Under the pieces are notes generated by a model. The model had not been told where the DNA came from, ran no database searches, and saw only the letters and a list, made by a program, of their open reading frames with translations. This document shows, one piece after another, positions 37,495 to 45,253 of a stretch of 64,000 nucleotides of DNA (its first letter is position 1; each line of letters starts with the position of its first letter). Source of the DNA: an uncultured Bacteroidales bacterium (GTDB lineage: Bacteria > Bacteroidota > Bacteroidia > Bacteroidales > UBA932); assembly GCA_944322605.1 (NCBI GenBank), contig CALUPD010000001.1, positions 62,001 to 126,000 of the forward strand. The letters run 5' to 3'. A program made the translations under genes and the position numbers.

Positions 37495-38456
37495 ATGGAT
37501 AATTTTTCGATTTCGGATATTGCTTTTTCCAATTCTTTCTCCAATGCCTTTGCCTCTTCTTCCGCTATCTTAGCTTCTTCGGCGGCTCTGGCCATTTCAT
37601 CCTCTTTCATCAGGGCTTCCTCTACTTTTGAGCGGTCGCGGGTAAGGTAGATGTTTACCTGGCTTCCTATTCTCAGCGGCTTGGGTTCTGTTCCTGTGAT
37701 GCCGCATGTGACGTCGAATTCAGGGTATTGCTTGTAGACGTATGCCGAAAGGGAGTCCGCGTAATCCGTCACGGTCTCGTCGAAGAACATGCCTCCTATG
37801 TTCATGGAGTTGTCGAGGATGGCGTCTTTTGCCGCTAAGAACTGGAGGGCTGTCAGATGAGGGACATAAGTGGTGTTGTCGCTGTCGCTAAGGCCTACGA
37901 CGAGGTCTATTTCCTCTTCCGTCTGTACGGGTGTCCCCGGTTCTATTTCCTTTCCATTGTAAAGCTGTTTCAGGACGTTGTTGGTCGCCATGTCCCTTAC
38001 ATAGATGAGTTTTCCTATCCTCAGTTGTTGCGAGCCGAGTTCGGCCCTCGCCTGCCTCAGCGAGAATCCTACTACGGACGGCATGGGCACCAATTTCGGG
38101 TTTACAGAGTTTATGGTGAGCAGGATCCTTCTGTTTTTCTTGACCATGCTTCCTGCCGGCGGGTTCTGCTTGTAGACTACGCCCCTGCCCATGTTGTTTA
38201 TATAGACCGAGTCGGTTATGTCTATCCTGAGGTTTGCATCCATTGCGGCCTGTCCGGCCTGGGCGGCCGTCATTCCGGTAAATGAAGGGACTTCGAGTTC
38301 CTTGTTATGCCTTGTGATGAGCCTGAGCGAAAGGAACGATATTATTATTACGGCTGTCGCTGCGATTATTATTTCCACGAGCGTCCGCACTATCCATGCT
38401 CCCTTTGCTCTTTTTTTTCCTGCATTAATGCCTTGTTTTCCTGTTCGGCTGTCCAT
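37491..38456 (-). CDS. PASTA-domain membrane protein
   Basis: The 321-residue product has a basic cytoplasmic N-terminus, one TM helix at about 25-47 (TLVEIIIAATAVIIISFLS) and three extracytoplasmic PASTA repeats (EVPSFTGMTAAQAGQAAMDA; PMPSVVGFSLRQARAELGS; YVPHLTALQFLAAKDAILD). The C-terminus is a charged Glu/Lys coiled coil. PASTA domains bind muropeptides or peptidoglycan-synthesis partners. No kinase or PBP domain is attached. The gene is translationally coupled to the pseudouridine synthase, a pairing I associate with Bacteroidetes. Confidence 0.9.
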   Translation of the reverse strand: MDSRTGKQGINAGKKRAKGAWIVRTLVEIIIAATAVIIISFLSLRLITRHNKELEVPSFTGMTAAQAGQAAMDANLRIDITDSVYINNMGRGVVYKQNPPAGSMVKKNRRILLTINSVNPKLVPMPSVVGFSLRQARAELGSQQLRIGKLIYVRDMATNNVLKQLYNGKEIEPGTPVQTEEEIDLVVGLSDSDNTTYVPHLTALQFLAAKDAILDNSMNIGGMFFDETVTDYADSLSAYVYKQYPEFDVTCGITGTEPKPLRIGSQVNIYLTRDRSKVEEALMKEDEMARAAEEAKIAEEEAKALEKELEKAISEIEKLSI

Positions 38457-38507
38457 TTTTTCGCGTATTTATGCCGGGCCTGAAAGAAAGGCCGGTGGAT
38501 TTGCTTT

Positions 38508-38538
38508 CAAATATAATGCATTTCCATGTCATGCAAAA
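38508..38538 (-). promoter_or_regulatory. Promoter of the PASTA-rluD operon
   Basis: The coding strand reads TTTTG (complement of 38534-38538), an 18-bp spacer and TATATTTG (complement of 38508-38515). The -33 region abuts the rpmH terminator hairpin. Confidence 0.6.
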
Positions 38539-38540
38539 CA

Positions 38541-38567
38541 AATCAAGCCGACTTTCCAAGCCGGCTT
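38541..38567 (-). terminator. Terminator after rpmH
   Basis: On the - strand AAGCCG pairs with CGGCTT (38562-38567 with 38545-38550) and is followed by T-rich sequence, 80 bp after the rpmH stop. The stem is short, so confidence is moderate. Confidence 0.55.
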
Positions 38568-38647
38568 CTATAAAGCAACGTTTTCATCAGAGGTCATTCG
38601 CTGGCCGGGCCGATGTCAGGATGCCCGAACTGCGCTATGGCTGAAAA

Positions 38648-38800
38648 CTAAAACATGTCTTCTGAAGAAACAGTAAGTTTTTTACGACCATGACGGCGGC
38701 GTGCTGACAGTACGCGGCGGCCGTTAGGGGTTGACATACGTTCACGGAATCCGTGCTTGTTTATACGTTTGCGTTTTGATGGCTGATATGTACGTTTCAT
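38648..38800 (-). CDS. rpmH: 50S ribosomal protein L34
   Basis: The 50-residue protein is shorter than common ORF cut-offs. It begins [20 protein letters not shown], continues [20 protein letters not shown], and ends [10 protein letters not shown]. The motif [18 protein letters not shown] is diagnostic of L34. It has its own promoter 40 bp upstream and a terminator downstream. It is not followed by rnpA here, unlike the classical rpmH-rnpA pair. Confidence 0.98.
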   Translation of the reverse strand: MKRTYQPSKRKRINKHGFRERMSTPNGRRVLSARRRHGRKKLTVSSEDMF

Positions 38801-38839
38801 TGTATGTTAATATTTATTTATTTTTCGGTAAACGGATTG

Positions 38840-38870
38840 CAAAGGTAATGCAAATTTTCATATCGGCAAA
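38840..38870 (-). promoter_or_regulatory. Promoter of rpmH
   Basis: The coding strand reads TTTG (complement of 38867-38870), exactly 19 bp, then TACCTTTG (complement of 38840-38847). This is a textbook Bacteroidetes promoter. Confidence 0.8.
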
Positions 38871-38901
38871 ATATTTTCGCGGCACATGGCGCAAGGCAGC
38901 G

Positions 38902-39543
38902 TTAGCGTTCGATTTCTATGACTTTTTTCCCTTCGAAATAGGGGTCTTTGAACCAGTGTCCTATTTCCGCCACATGTATTTTTGAAGGGACAAGGCGGTG
39001 CATCCTTATGCAGTCGCTTAATTCCTGATTGACGTCCCCGCCTTTTAGGTATATTATGGATTTCCGGTATTTTCCTTTTACCCAAGGCATAAAGACAGAC
39101 AGGTCGCTTACGGCCCTTGACACGGCGTAGTCGAATTTTTCGGTTATCTCTTCAGCCCTTGAGTGGACGGTCCTTACGTTTTCAAGGCCTATGCTTTCGG
39201 CTACCGCCTGCGCTACGCGGATTTTTTTGCCTATGGAATCGCATAGGAGGAATTCCGAGTCCGGGAACATTATCGCGAGAGGTATTCCCGGGAAGCCTCC
39301 TCCTGTTCCGACATCGATTATCGTTGAACCAGGCTCGAACGACATGTATTTCGCTATGGCGAGGGAATGCAGGACATGATGCAGGTAGAGGTTTCCTATG
39401 TCCTTTCTCGATATGACGTTTATTTTCTCATTCCATTCGCGGTAAAGGGGGCCGAGCATGGACAGCATTGTCTTCTGCCTTTCCCCTATGTTGCCGAATT
39501 CATTGAATATCAGTTCTGCTGTGTCTATGTTTGCTGTTTGCAT
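38902..39543 (-). CDS. rsmG: 16S rRNA (guanine527-N7)-methyltransferase RsmG
   Basis: The 213-residue product has the GidB/RsmG pattern: YREWNEKINVISRKDI, VLHSLAIAKYM, the SAM-binding IDVGTGGGFPGIPLAI, LCDSIGKKIRVAQ and DYAVSRAVSDL. It methylates G527 of 16S rRNA at N7; its loss gives low-level streptomycin resistance in other bacteria. The start lies 15 bp after the sigma factor stop, so the two are likely co-transcribed. Confidence 0.96.
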   Translation of the reverse strand: MQTANIDTAELIFNEFGNIGERQKTMLSMLGPLYREWNEKINVISRKDIGNLYLHHVLHSLAIAKYMSFEPGSTIIDVGTGGGFPGIPLAIMFPDSEFLLCDSIGKKIRVAQAVAESIGLENVRTVHSRAEEITEKFDYAVSRAVSDLSVFMPWVKGKYRKSIIYLKGGDVNQELSDCIRMHRLVPSKIHVAEIGHWFKDPYFEGKKVIEIER

Positions 39544-39558
39544 GTCGTGGTTGCGGTT

Positions 39559-40125
39559 TTATTCGGTTTCGAGTTTTTCCTTGAGCATCAGCCTTGCCCT
39601 TCTTATCCTTGTCCTCACTGTGTTCATCGGCAGCCCGAGCTGGGCCGATATTTCTTCATATGCGTAATCTTCTATGAACCTTAATCTGGCCACATCCCTG
39701 TAAAGGTCTCCGAGATTTTCTATTTCGCCCAGCAGCCTTTCGAATTTCTGCCTTGAAATCATTTTTATCTCGGGGCTGTCTTCGGTTTTCAGGGAAGATG
39801 CCGTATCGGCGAACCCGTCCTTTTCAGGCTGGATTCCGGTTGCCGGAAGCCTTTTTTTCCTTGAATAGTCGATAATGCAATTATGCGCTATGCTGTAAAG
39901 CCATGTGCTGAATGCATATTCCGGGTCATATGAAGGCAATGCCTTGAATGCCTTGTCGAAAGTTTCCTGGCATATGTCTTTGGAATCTTCCGTGTCGCCT
40001 GTCGCGCTTGCGATGTACGAATATATCATGTCGTAATACAGGCCTGCCAATTTCTTGTAGCCTTCCTGTTCGCCGCCGAGCGCCGCCATGATGTATTCCC
40101 TTTCGGAAGAGTTGCCTTTTGCCAT
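39559..40125 (-). CDS. RNA polymerase ECF-type sigma factor
   Basis: Start set at MAKGNSSEREYIMAAL (188 residues); the frame remains open 60 codons further upstream, but that part lacks family character. Region 2 includes YYDMIYSYIASATGDTEDSKDICQ (split here: YYDMIYSYI and DICQETFDKAFKALPSYD) and the WLYSIAHNCIIDYSRKKR recognition helix. Region 4 has LRFIEDYAYEEISAQLGL and the HTH VRTRIRRARLMLKEKLE. No anti-sigma factor is adjacent. It directs RNA polymerase to an unknown regulon and precedes rsmG. Confidence 0.92.
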   Translation of the reverse strand: MAKGNSSEREYIMAALGGEQEGYKKLAGLYYDMIYSYIASATGDTEDSKDICQETFDKAFKALPSYDPEYAFSTWLYSIAHNCIIDYSRKKRLPATGIQPEKDGFADTASSLKTEDSPEIKMISRQKFERLLGEIENLGDLYRDVARLRFIEDYAYEEISAQLGLPMNTVRTRIRRARLMLKEKLETE

Positions 40126-40301
40126 AGTAGTCAGGTCCGATGCTATTCCGTATGCTTTTCGTTTAGTTTCATGCCCGTCCTGTGCCGGGCTGCCATTGGC
40201 CCGTGTCCGGGACATTTTATGCAATGCAAGTATTTTGCCAATGTTCCCGGGCCTGTCCATGATGCATGGCCTGCAGCGAATGCGGATGAGGAGCGGACAC
40301 G

Positions 40302-43172
40302 TCAATGGGCTTCAAGCCAGTTTTTGCCGTAATTGCATTCTACGGTAAGAGGAACTTTGAGCTTCGCTATGTTCTGCATCTTGTCCCTGACAAGGCTTGC
40401 AAGATAGTCCGCTTCTTCTTTCAATGTGTCGAATACCAGTTCGTCATGCACTTGCAGGATCATCCTGCTTTTGAATTTCCGGATTCCTATCTCTTTGTAC
40501 AGTTCGATCATGGCGAGCTTGATTATGTCGGCCGCGCTTCCCTGTATCGGAGCGTTGATCGCGTTCCTTTCCGAGAAGCTGCGTACATAAGAATTCTTCG
40601 AATTTATGTCCGCGAGGTATCTTCTTCTGCCGTATATCGTTTCCGCGTAGCCTTTGGACCTTGCAGACTCTATGGCCCTGTCTATGTATTCCCTGACTCC
40701 CGGGTAGGACCTGAAATAGTCGTCTATCAGGCTTTTCGCTTCCTGCCTGCTTATCGACAGCCTTTGGGAGAGGCCGAATGGCGAAATCCCGTAGATTATT
40801 CCGAAGTTCGCTACTTTGGCCCTGTTCCTCTGTTCTTTTGTCACTTTTTCCTCGTCTACCGCAAAGATTCTCGCGGCAGTGGCGCGGTGGATGTCTTTCC
40901 CTGCGAGGAAATCCGCGATCATGTGCGGGTCGCCGCTCATGTGCGCCATGAGCCTTAGTTCGATTTGGGAATAGTCGGCGGAGAGTATGTATCCGTCCTT
41001 GAATCCTGAAATGAAGTTTTTGCGTATTTCCCGGCCCATCTGGGTCCTTATGGGGATGTTTTGCAGGTTCGGCTTCACTGAACTGAGGCGGCCCGTTGCT
41101 GTAAGGGCTTGGTTGAAAGTCGTATGTATTTTTCCGCTATACGGGGATACGAGTCTCGGAAGAGGCTCTATGTAGGTCGATAGCAGCTTTTTCAGTTCCC
41201 TGTATTCCAATAGTTTGCCGATGAACGGGCTTTTCGGGGAAAGTTCGGACAATGTCTCTTCGTCGGTAGGGTAGTTCGAATTCTTGTTCTTGCGGACTTT
41301 TGGGTTCAGCTTCATCTTCTCGTAGATGACGGTCCCTATCTGCTTTGGAGAAGACAGGTTCAGTTCCGGTTCCGCTGCAAGCATTCTCGCTTCTTGCTCT
41401 ATTTCTCCGAGCTTTTTCCCGAGCTGCATTCTCTGTTCGGAGAGGGATGCTGTGTCGAGTTTCACGCCGTTGTATTCCATGTCCGCGAGGGTTTGGACAA
41501 GGGGCATTTCCATATTGAAATACAGTCTGCCCGAACCCGTCCTTTCCAATTCGGATTCCAATATGTATGATAGATGGTATGCTGCAATGCAGTATTTCGC
41601 AGGGTCCGCCTTGGTTTTTTGCCTGTCTTTTGGCTGGATTTGCGAGAACAGGTCCGCAGCCGGTTCCGGCACGGTGTCCTGCTGCTCTTCGATTCCGGTT
41701 CGAAGGTATTTTCTGCTCAGGGCCTCTATGCCGTGCTGCATTTCGGGATTTAGCAGGTAATGCATCAGCTCTATGTCAAGCAATTTCCCTTTTACTGTTA
41801 TGCCCCTTCTTCTGAGCAGGCTTATGTCGAGTTTCAGGTTGGTCCCTGCGATTGCCGTATCCCCGTTTTCGAGAATCTGCTTGAGCATGTCGGTGCTTTC
41901 GCCTCCGGCTATGCGGCACAGTCCGTTTTCTGAAAACAGGATGAACTCCTTTATCGTGGAATCTATGCCTGCGTCGTTGGCTGTCTCTATCCTTAGCGAC
42001 AATCTGGATTCTTTCCCTTTTGCTTGCAGAATTCCTTTCGAGAATTCCGCCATGTCTACGGGTTTCCGCATGAAATCCGCCAATGCCCTTTGCCTGGATT
42101 CAGGATAGTCTTTTTCCGTACCGGCAAGGCTTCCCTTGGTTCCCTCTTCGGCAGCCGTTCCGGCTATGCCTCCATTATCCGGGTCTGCGCCCTCCGTGTC
42201 CGTTGCGGACGGATGTTCGCCGGCCTCCGATCCGGAATCCGGATCATGTTTTCCGTTTCCAAAGCCAGGCATGTCGCTCCTGCCGCCGTCCGTTCCGGCG
42301 TTTCCTGCCGTGGCATGGGGAAGCAGTTTCGCAAGGGAGCCGAGCTCGTATTTTCGGATAAGGTCCATTATGCCGGATTTGGGCTCTTTGACTTCAAGGT
42401 CGGCGATGCTTATTCCGAGATCCACGTTCGTGTCTATCGTCACGAGATACCGGCTCTTCATAAGCCTTTCCCTGTATTCCTCGAACGATTGCCTCTGTTT
42501 CGGGGTCAGCTTGTCCAATGATTTGTAGATATTGTCAATCGAGCCGTACACGGCAATCAGCTTGGTCGCCCCTTTTTCTCCTATTCCCGGAATTCCGGGT
42601 ATGTTGTCCGACGCGTCTCCCCATATGGCGAGGATGTCGATGAATTGGGCAGGGGAGCTTATGCAGTATTTTTCGCATATTTTCTCCTTGGTTATGATTT
42701 CTCCGTCATTGCCTGACTTGGGCGGCTTGTATTGGTATATGTGATCGGAAATCAATTGTCCGTAATCCTTGTCAGGCGTGTACATGTAGACATCCATGCC
42801 TTCTTTGGCGGCTTTTTCCGAAATGCTCCCTATTACGTCGTCCGCTTCGAAGCCGGGCTTCATGAGTACGGGAATGTTGAGGTTCCCCATTATTTCTATG
42901 AGGGGGTTCAGCGCGGCTTTTACCAGTTCCGGGGATTCGCTTCTGTTGGCTTTGTAATCTTCATAAGCCTCGTGCCTGAATGTTTTTGCCGGAGGGTCGA
43001 AAGCTACGGCGAAATGGGTGGGCTTTTCTTTCCTGATCAGTTCCAGTATGGTTTTCGTAAATCCGAAAATAATGGAAGTGTCTTCGCCTTTGGAATTGAT
43101 CATCGGCCTTTTCAAGAAGGCATAGTACATCTTGAAAATCAGCGCATGTCCGTCGATTAGAAATAAGCTCAT
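40302..43172 (-). CDS. polA: DNA polymerase I, proofreading site apparently degenerate
   Basis: The 956-residue product has a 5'-3' exonuclease domain (residues 1-290: LIDGHALIFKMYYAF, FEADDVIGS, GDASDNIPGIPGIGEKGA). A Gly/Asp/Thr-rich linker (~295-365) leads to a 3'-5' exonuclease-like domain (~370-560) and the polymerase domain (ADYSQIELRLMAHMSGD, RRRYLADINSKN, QGSAADIIKLAM, LQVHDELVF). In the exonuclease fold the Exo I motif DxE is Arg394-Ile-Glu396, and the YxxxD of Exo III reads YCIAAYHLS, so proofreading is probably lost. The gap from queD is 112 bp. Confidence 0.97.
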   Translation of the reverse strand: MSLFLIDGHALIFKMYYAFLKRPMINSKGEDTSIIFGFTKTILELIRKEKPTHFAVAFDPPAKTFRHEAYEDYKANRSESPELVKAALNPLIEIMGNLNIPVLMKPGFEADDVIGSISEKAAKEGMDVYMYTPDKDYGQLISDHIYQYKPPKSGNDGEIITKEKICEKYCISSPAQFIDILAIWGDASDNIPGIPGIGEKGATKLIAVYGSIDNIYKSLDKLTPKQRQSFEEYRERLMKSRYLVTIDTNVDLGISIADLEVKEPKSGIMDLIRKYELGSLAKLLPHATAGNAGTDGGRSDMPGFGNGKHDPDSGSEAGEHPSATDTEGADPDNGGIAGTAAEEGTKGSLAGTEKDYPESRQRALADFMRKPVDMAEFSKGILQAKGKESRLSLRIETANDAGIDSTIKEFILFSENGLCRIAGGESTDMLKQILENGDTAIAGTNLKLDISLLRRRGITVKGKLLDIELMHYLLNPEMQHGIEALSRKYLRTGIEEQQDTVPEPAADLFSQIQPKDRQKTKADPAKYCIAAYHLSYILESELERTGSGRLYFNMEMPLVQTLADMEYNGVKLDTASLSEQRMQLGKKLGEIEQEARMLAAEPELNLSSPKQIGTVIYEKMKLNPKVRKNKNSNYPTDEETLSELSPKSPFIGKLLEYRELKKLLSTYIEPLPRLVSPYSGKIHTTFNQALTATGRLSSVKPNLQNIPIRTQMGREIRKNFISGFKDGYILSADYSQIELRLMAHMSGDPHMIADFLAGKDIHRATAARIFAVDEEKVTKEQRNRAKVANFGIIYGISPFGLSQRLSISRQEAKSLIDDYFRSYPGVREYIDRAIESARSKGYAETIYGRRRYLADINSKNSYVRSFSERNAINAPIQGSAADIIKLAMIELYKEIGIRKFKSRMILQVHDELVFDTLKEEADYLASLVRDKMQNIAKLKVPLTVECNYGKNWLEAH

Positions 43173-43284
43173 CGGTTATTGTTATGTTTTATTCGGTTTT
43201 ATGGCGCGGGCCGGGCCGGCTCGATTAAGGATGCCGCAGCATGCCGGATGGCGTTTGCATCTGATCCCGCCTTGCTGCCGCCTG

Positions 43285-43731
43285 TCAGTCAATATTGTCT
43301 TCTTTCCTCCATTCCGCATGGGACGAGGCCGTCTCATAGAGCTTCACGGAACATAACTCTGCATTGGCCGGAAGCTTTTCCGATATGAGGCCCGCGAAAT
43401 AGCTCACTAAATTTTCGCATGTCGGCTGGAATGACGTCAGCTCCACATTGCCGTAGGCTTCAGCGATTTCTTTTTCAAGGCATGATCCTTCCTTCATTAT
43501 CAGGGCATGGTCGAACCTGTCGATAATGGTCTCGTTTACTGTTTTTTTCAGTACTGAAAAGTCCATCAGCATGCCGTTTTTCGGATTTGACGGGTCGTCG
43601 AGCGGTTTTCCCTTGACTGTGACGAAGAGCAGGTATGAATGCCCGTGGATATGCCTGCATTTTCCGTCATATCCTGCAAGCGCGTGCGCGCCTTCGAATC
43701 TGAATTCTTTTGTTATTCTTACGATTGCCAT
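43285..43731 (-). CDS. queD: 6-carboxy-5,6,7,8-tetrahydropterin synthase
   Basis: Start set at MAIVRITKEFRFEGAHAL (148 residues), because the promoter lies inside the longer frame's leader. Zinc ligands His16, His29 and His31 (FEGAHAL, CRHIHGHSY), catalytic Cys25, and PTCENLVSYFAG with a C-terminal ETASSHAEW match QueD/PTPS-family enzymes. It converts dihydroneopterin triphosphate to 6-carboxytetrahydropterin for queuosine. No other queuosine gene is adjacent. It is divergent from the MFS exporter. Confidence 0.94.
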   Translation of the reverse strand: MAIVRITKEFRFEGAHALAGYDGKCRHIHGHSYLLFVTVKGKPLDDPSNPKNGMLMDFSVLKKTVNETIIDRFDHALIMKEGSCLEKEIAEAYGNVELTSFQPTCENLVSYFAGLISEKLPANAELCSVKLYETASSHAEWRKEDNID

Positions 43732-43762
43732 GCCGGTATCTCCTCTATTGTTTAACACCCGG

Positions 43763-43793
43763 CAAAGTTACGCAAATAAAGGCCGGTTGCCAA
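43763..43793 (-). promoter_or_regulatory. Promoter of queD
   Basis: The coding strand has TTG (complement of 43791-43793), a 20-bp spacer and TAACTTTG (complement of 43763-43770). The leader to the ATG is about 25 nt. Confidence 0.65.
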
Positions 43794-43814
43794 CGAAAGT
43801 TCATGGCATTCGAT

Positions 43815-43822
43815 TATATTTG
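43815..43822 (+). promoter_or_regulatory. Bacteroidetes -7 element for the MFS exporter
   Basis: TATATTTG lies 40 bp before the ATG, divergent from the queD promoter and about 20 bp from its -33 element. Confidence 0.55.
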
Positions 43823-43862
43823 CGCGTTTTTTCAATAAGGACAATCATAAAAATATTAAAAT

Positions 43863-45149
43863 ATGGATTCAAAGGATGCCGGTTGCGGAAAATTGCCTTG
43901 CGGGACGGACGGGCCGTGCGGGAATGGCTGTTCAGAATCTCCTGCTGCCGCCAGCAGGCATGGCGGATCACGGGCCTGGAAAGGGAAAGACGGCTTGAAA
44001 GGCTGGCTGCCTTTGGTCGCGCTCGCATGCTCTACCTTCATATTCAATACTTCTGAATTCATACCGATAGGCCTGCTTAGCGACATAGCGGCAGATTTCC
44101 GCATAACGGAATCGCACGCAGGGCTGATGATTACAGTCTATGCGTGGGTCGTCGCCATAACATCCTTGCCTCTGATGTTGATGGTGTCCGGTATTCCGCC
44201 CAAAAAGCTCATGCTCTGCATAGTGGCCCTTTTTGCAATAAGCCATGCCGCCTCTGCCGTTTCGTCCGGTTTCGGGATGCTTATGCTTTCGAGGATAGGA
44301 GTCGCCTGTTCGCATGCCGTTTTCTGGTCGATAGTCACGCCTCTTGCCGTAAAAATCGCTCCGGCAGGCCGCGAGGCAGCCGCTTTGAGCATGATAGTGG
44401 CGGGATCTTCCATTGCGATGATTGCAGGCCTGCCTTTGGGCCGCGCCGTCGGGCTTGCTGCCGGATGGAGGATGACATTCTTGCTGATAGGCGTTGTGTC
44501 CGTCGCCATAATGGTTTTCATAGCCGCAGTCCTGCCGTGCGCGGAAGGCGAAAAGGCCTTTTCGCCAAGACAGCTTCCCGAATTGCTGAAGACTCCTGCG
44601 TTGCCCGGCATATATGCGGTCACGGTATTGTCGGTGACTGCCCATTTTGCCGGATATAGCTATATCGAACCGTTCCTTGCGCAAATCGCCGGATTTTCCG
44701 AAGGCTCCATTACCATGGTCCTTTCCCTTTTCGGAATAGTCGGCATTGCGGGCAGTTTCCTGTTTTCAAGGTACTTCGATTCGCACCGTTCGTTTTTCAT
44801 GAGATATGCCGTCATAGGGATAGGGTGTTGCCTGCTTCTGCTCAGGCCCGCCGCGTGCTTTCAATGGACGGCTATCGCGTTATGCGTTTTCTGGGGACTG
44901 GCGAATACGTTCTATAACATGGTATTCCAGTCCGAAATAATAAGGAATGTCCGTAAAGGCACTTCCGTGGCCATGTCGATATATTCAGGAATATATAACG
45001 TCGGGATAGGGGGAGGCGCGTTGATCGGCGGCTACGTGTCATCGGGCATAGGCATTCCATACATCGGTTATGCGGGAGGGCTGATCAGCATAGCCGCGTG
45101 CGTTGCATGCATCGCGTATCTCCAGCCGCGCCTGAGGCGGGATTTTTAA
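43863..45149 (+). CDS. MFS transporter, SotB/AraJ-like sugar or drug exporter
   Basis: The 428-residue product has 12 predicted TM helices. The start of TM1 (PLVALACSTFIFNTSEFIPI then GLLSDIAADF) and motif GITVYAWV-like (GLMITVYAWVVAITSLPLML) match the SotB/sugar-efflux branch of DHA1 transporters, as does SRIGVACSHAVFWSIVTPLA. An odd cytoplasmic N-terminal extension of ~45 residues carries four cysteines (CGKLPCGTDGPCGNGC); no later Met offers a clean start before TM1. The substrate is unknown. Confidence 0.88.
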   Translation: MDSKDAGCGKLPCGTDGPCGNGCSESPAAASRHGGSRAWKGKDGLKGWLPLVALACSTFIFNTSEFIPIGLLSDIAADFRITESHAGLMITVYAWVVAITSLPLMLMVSGIPPKKLMLCIVALFAISHAASAVSSGFGMLMLSRIGVACSHAVFWSIVTPLAVKIAPAGREAAALSMIVAGSSIAMIAGLPLGRAVGLAAGWRMTFLLIGVVSVAIMVFIAAVLPCAEGEKAFSPRQLPELLKTPALPGIYAVTVLSVTAHFAGYSYIEPFLAQIAGFSEGSITMVLSLFGIVGIAGSFLFSRYFDSHRSFFMRYAVIGIGCCLLLLRPAACFQWTAIALCVFWGLANTFYNMVFQSEIIRNVRKGTSVAMSIYSGIYNVGIGGGALIGGYVSSGIGIPYIGYAGGLISIAACVACIAYLQPRLRRDF

Positions 45150-45208
45150 TCCGCAGCCTGAATCCAGCCGTAATATTCGTTGATTGTACGATGATATGGA
45201 ATTTTTTG

Positions 45209-45216
45209 TATTTTTG
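45209..45216 (+). promoter_or_regulatory. Bacteroidetes -7 element for the calycin-like lipoprotein
   Basis: TATTTTTG is an exact TAnnTTTG with TTG 22 bp upstream (45184-45186). It is 38 bp before the ATG. Confidence 0.55.
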
Positions 45217-45253
45217 ACGGCTTAAATACAGTATAAACTAACACAACCAATTT

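Noticed and set aside
38648..38902. rpmH as a sign of the replication origin region (rpmH-rnpA-dnaA)
   Set aside because: rnpA, yidC, dnaA and DnaA-box clusters are absent; rpmH is isolated here.
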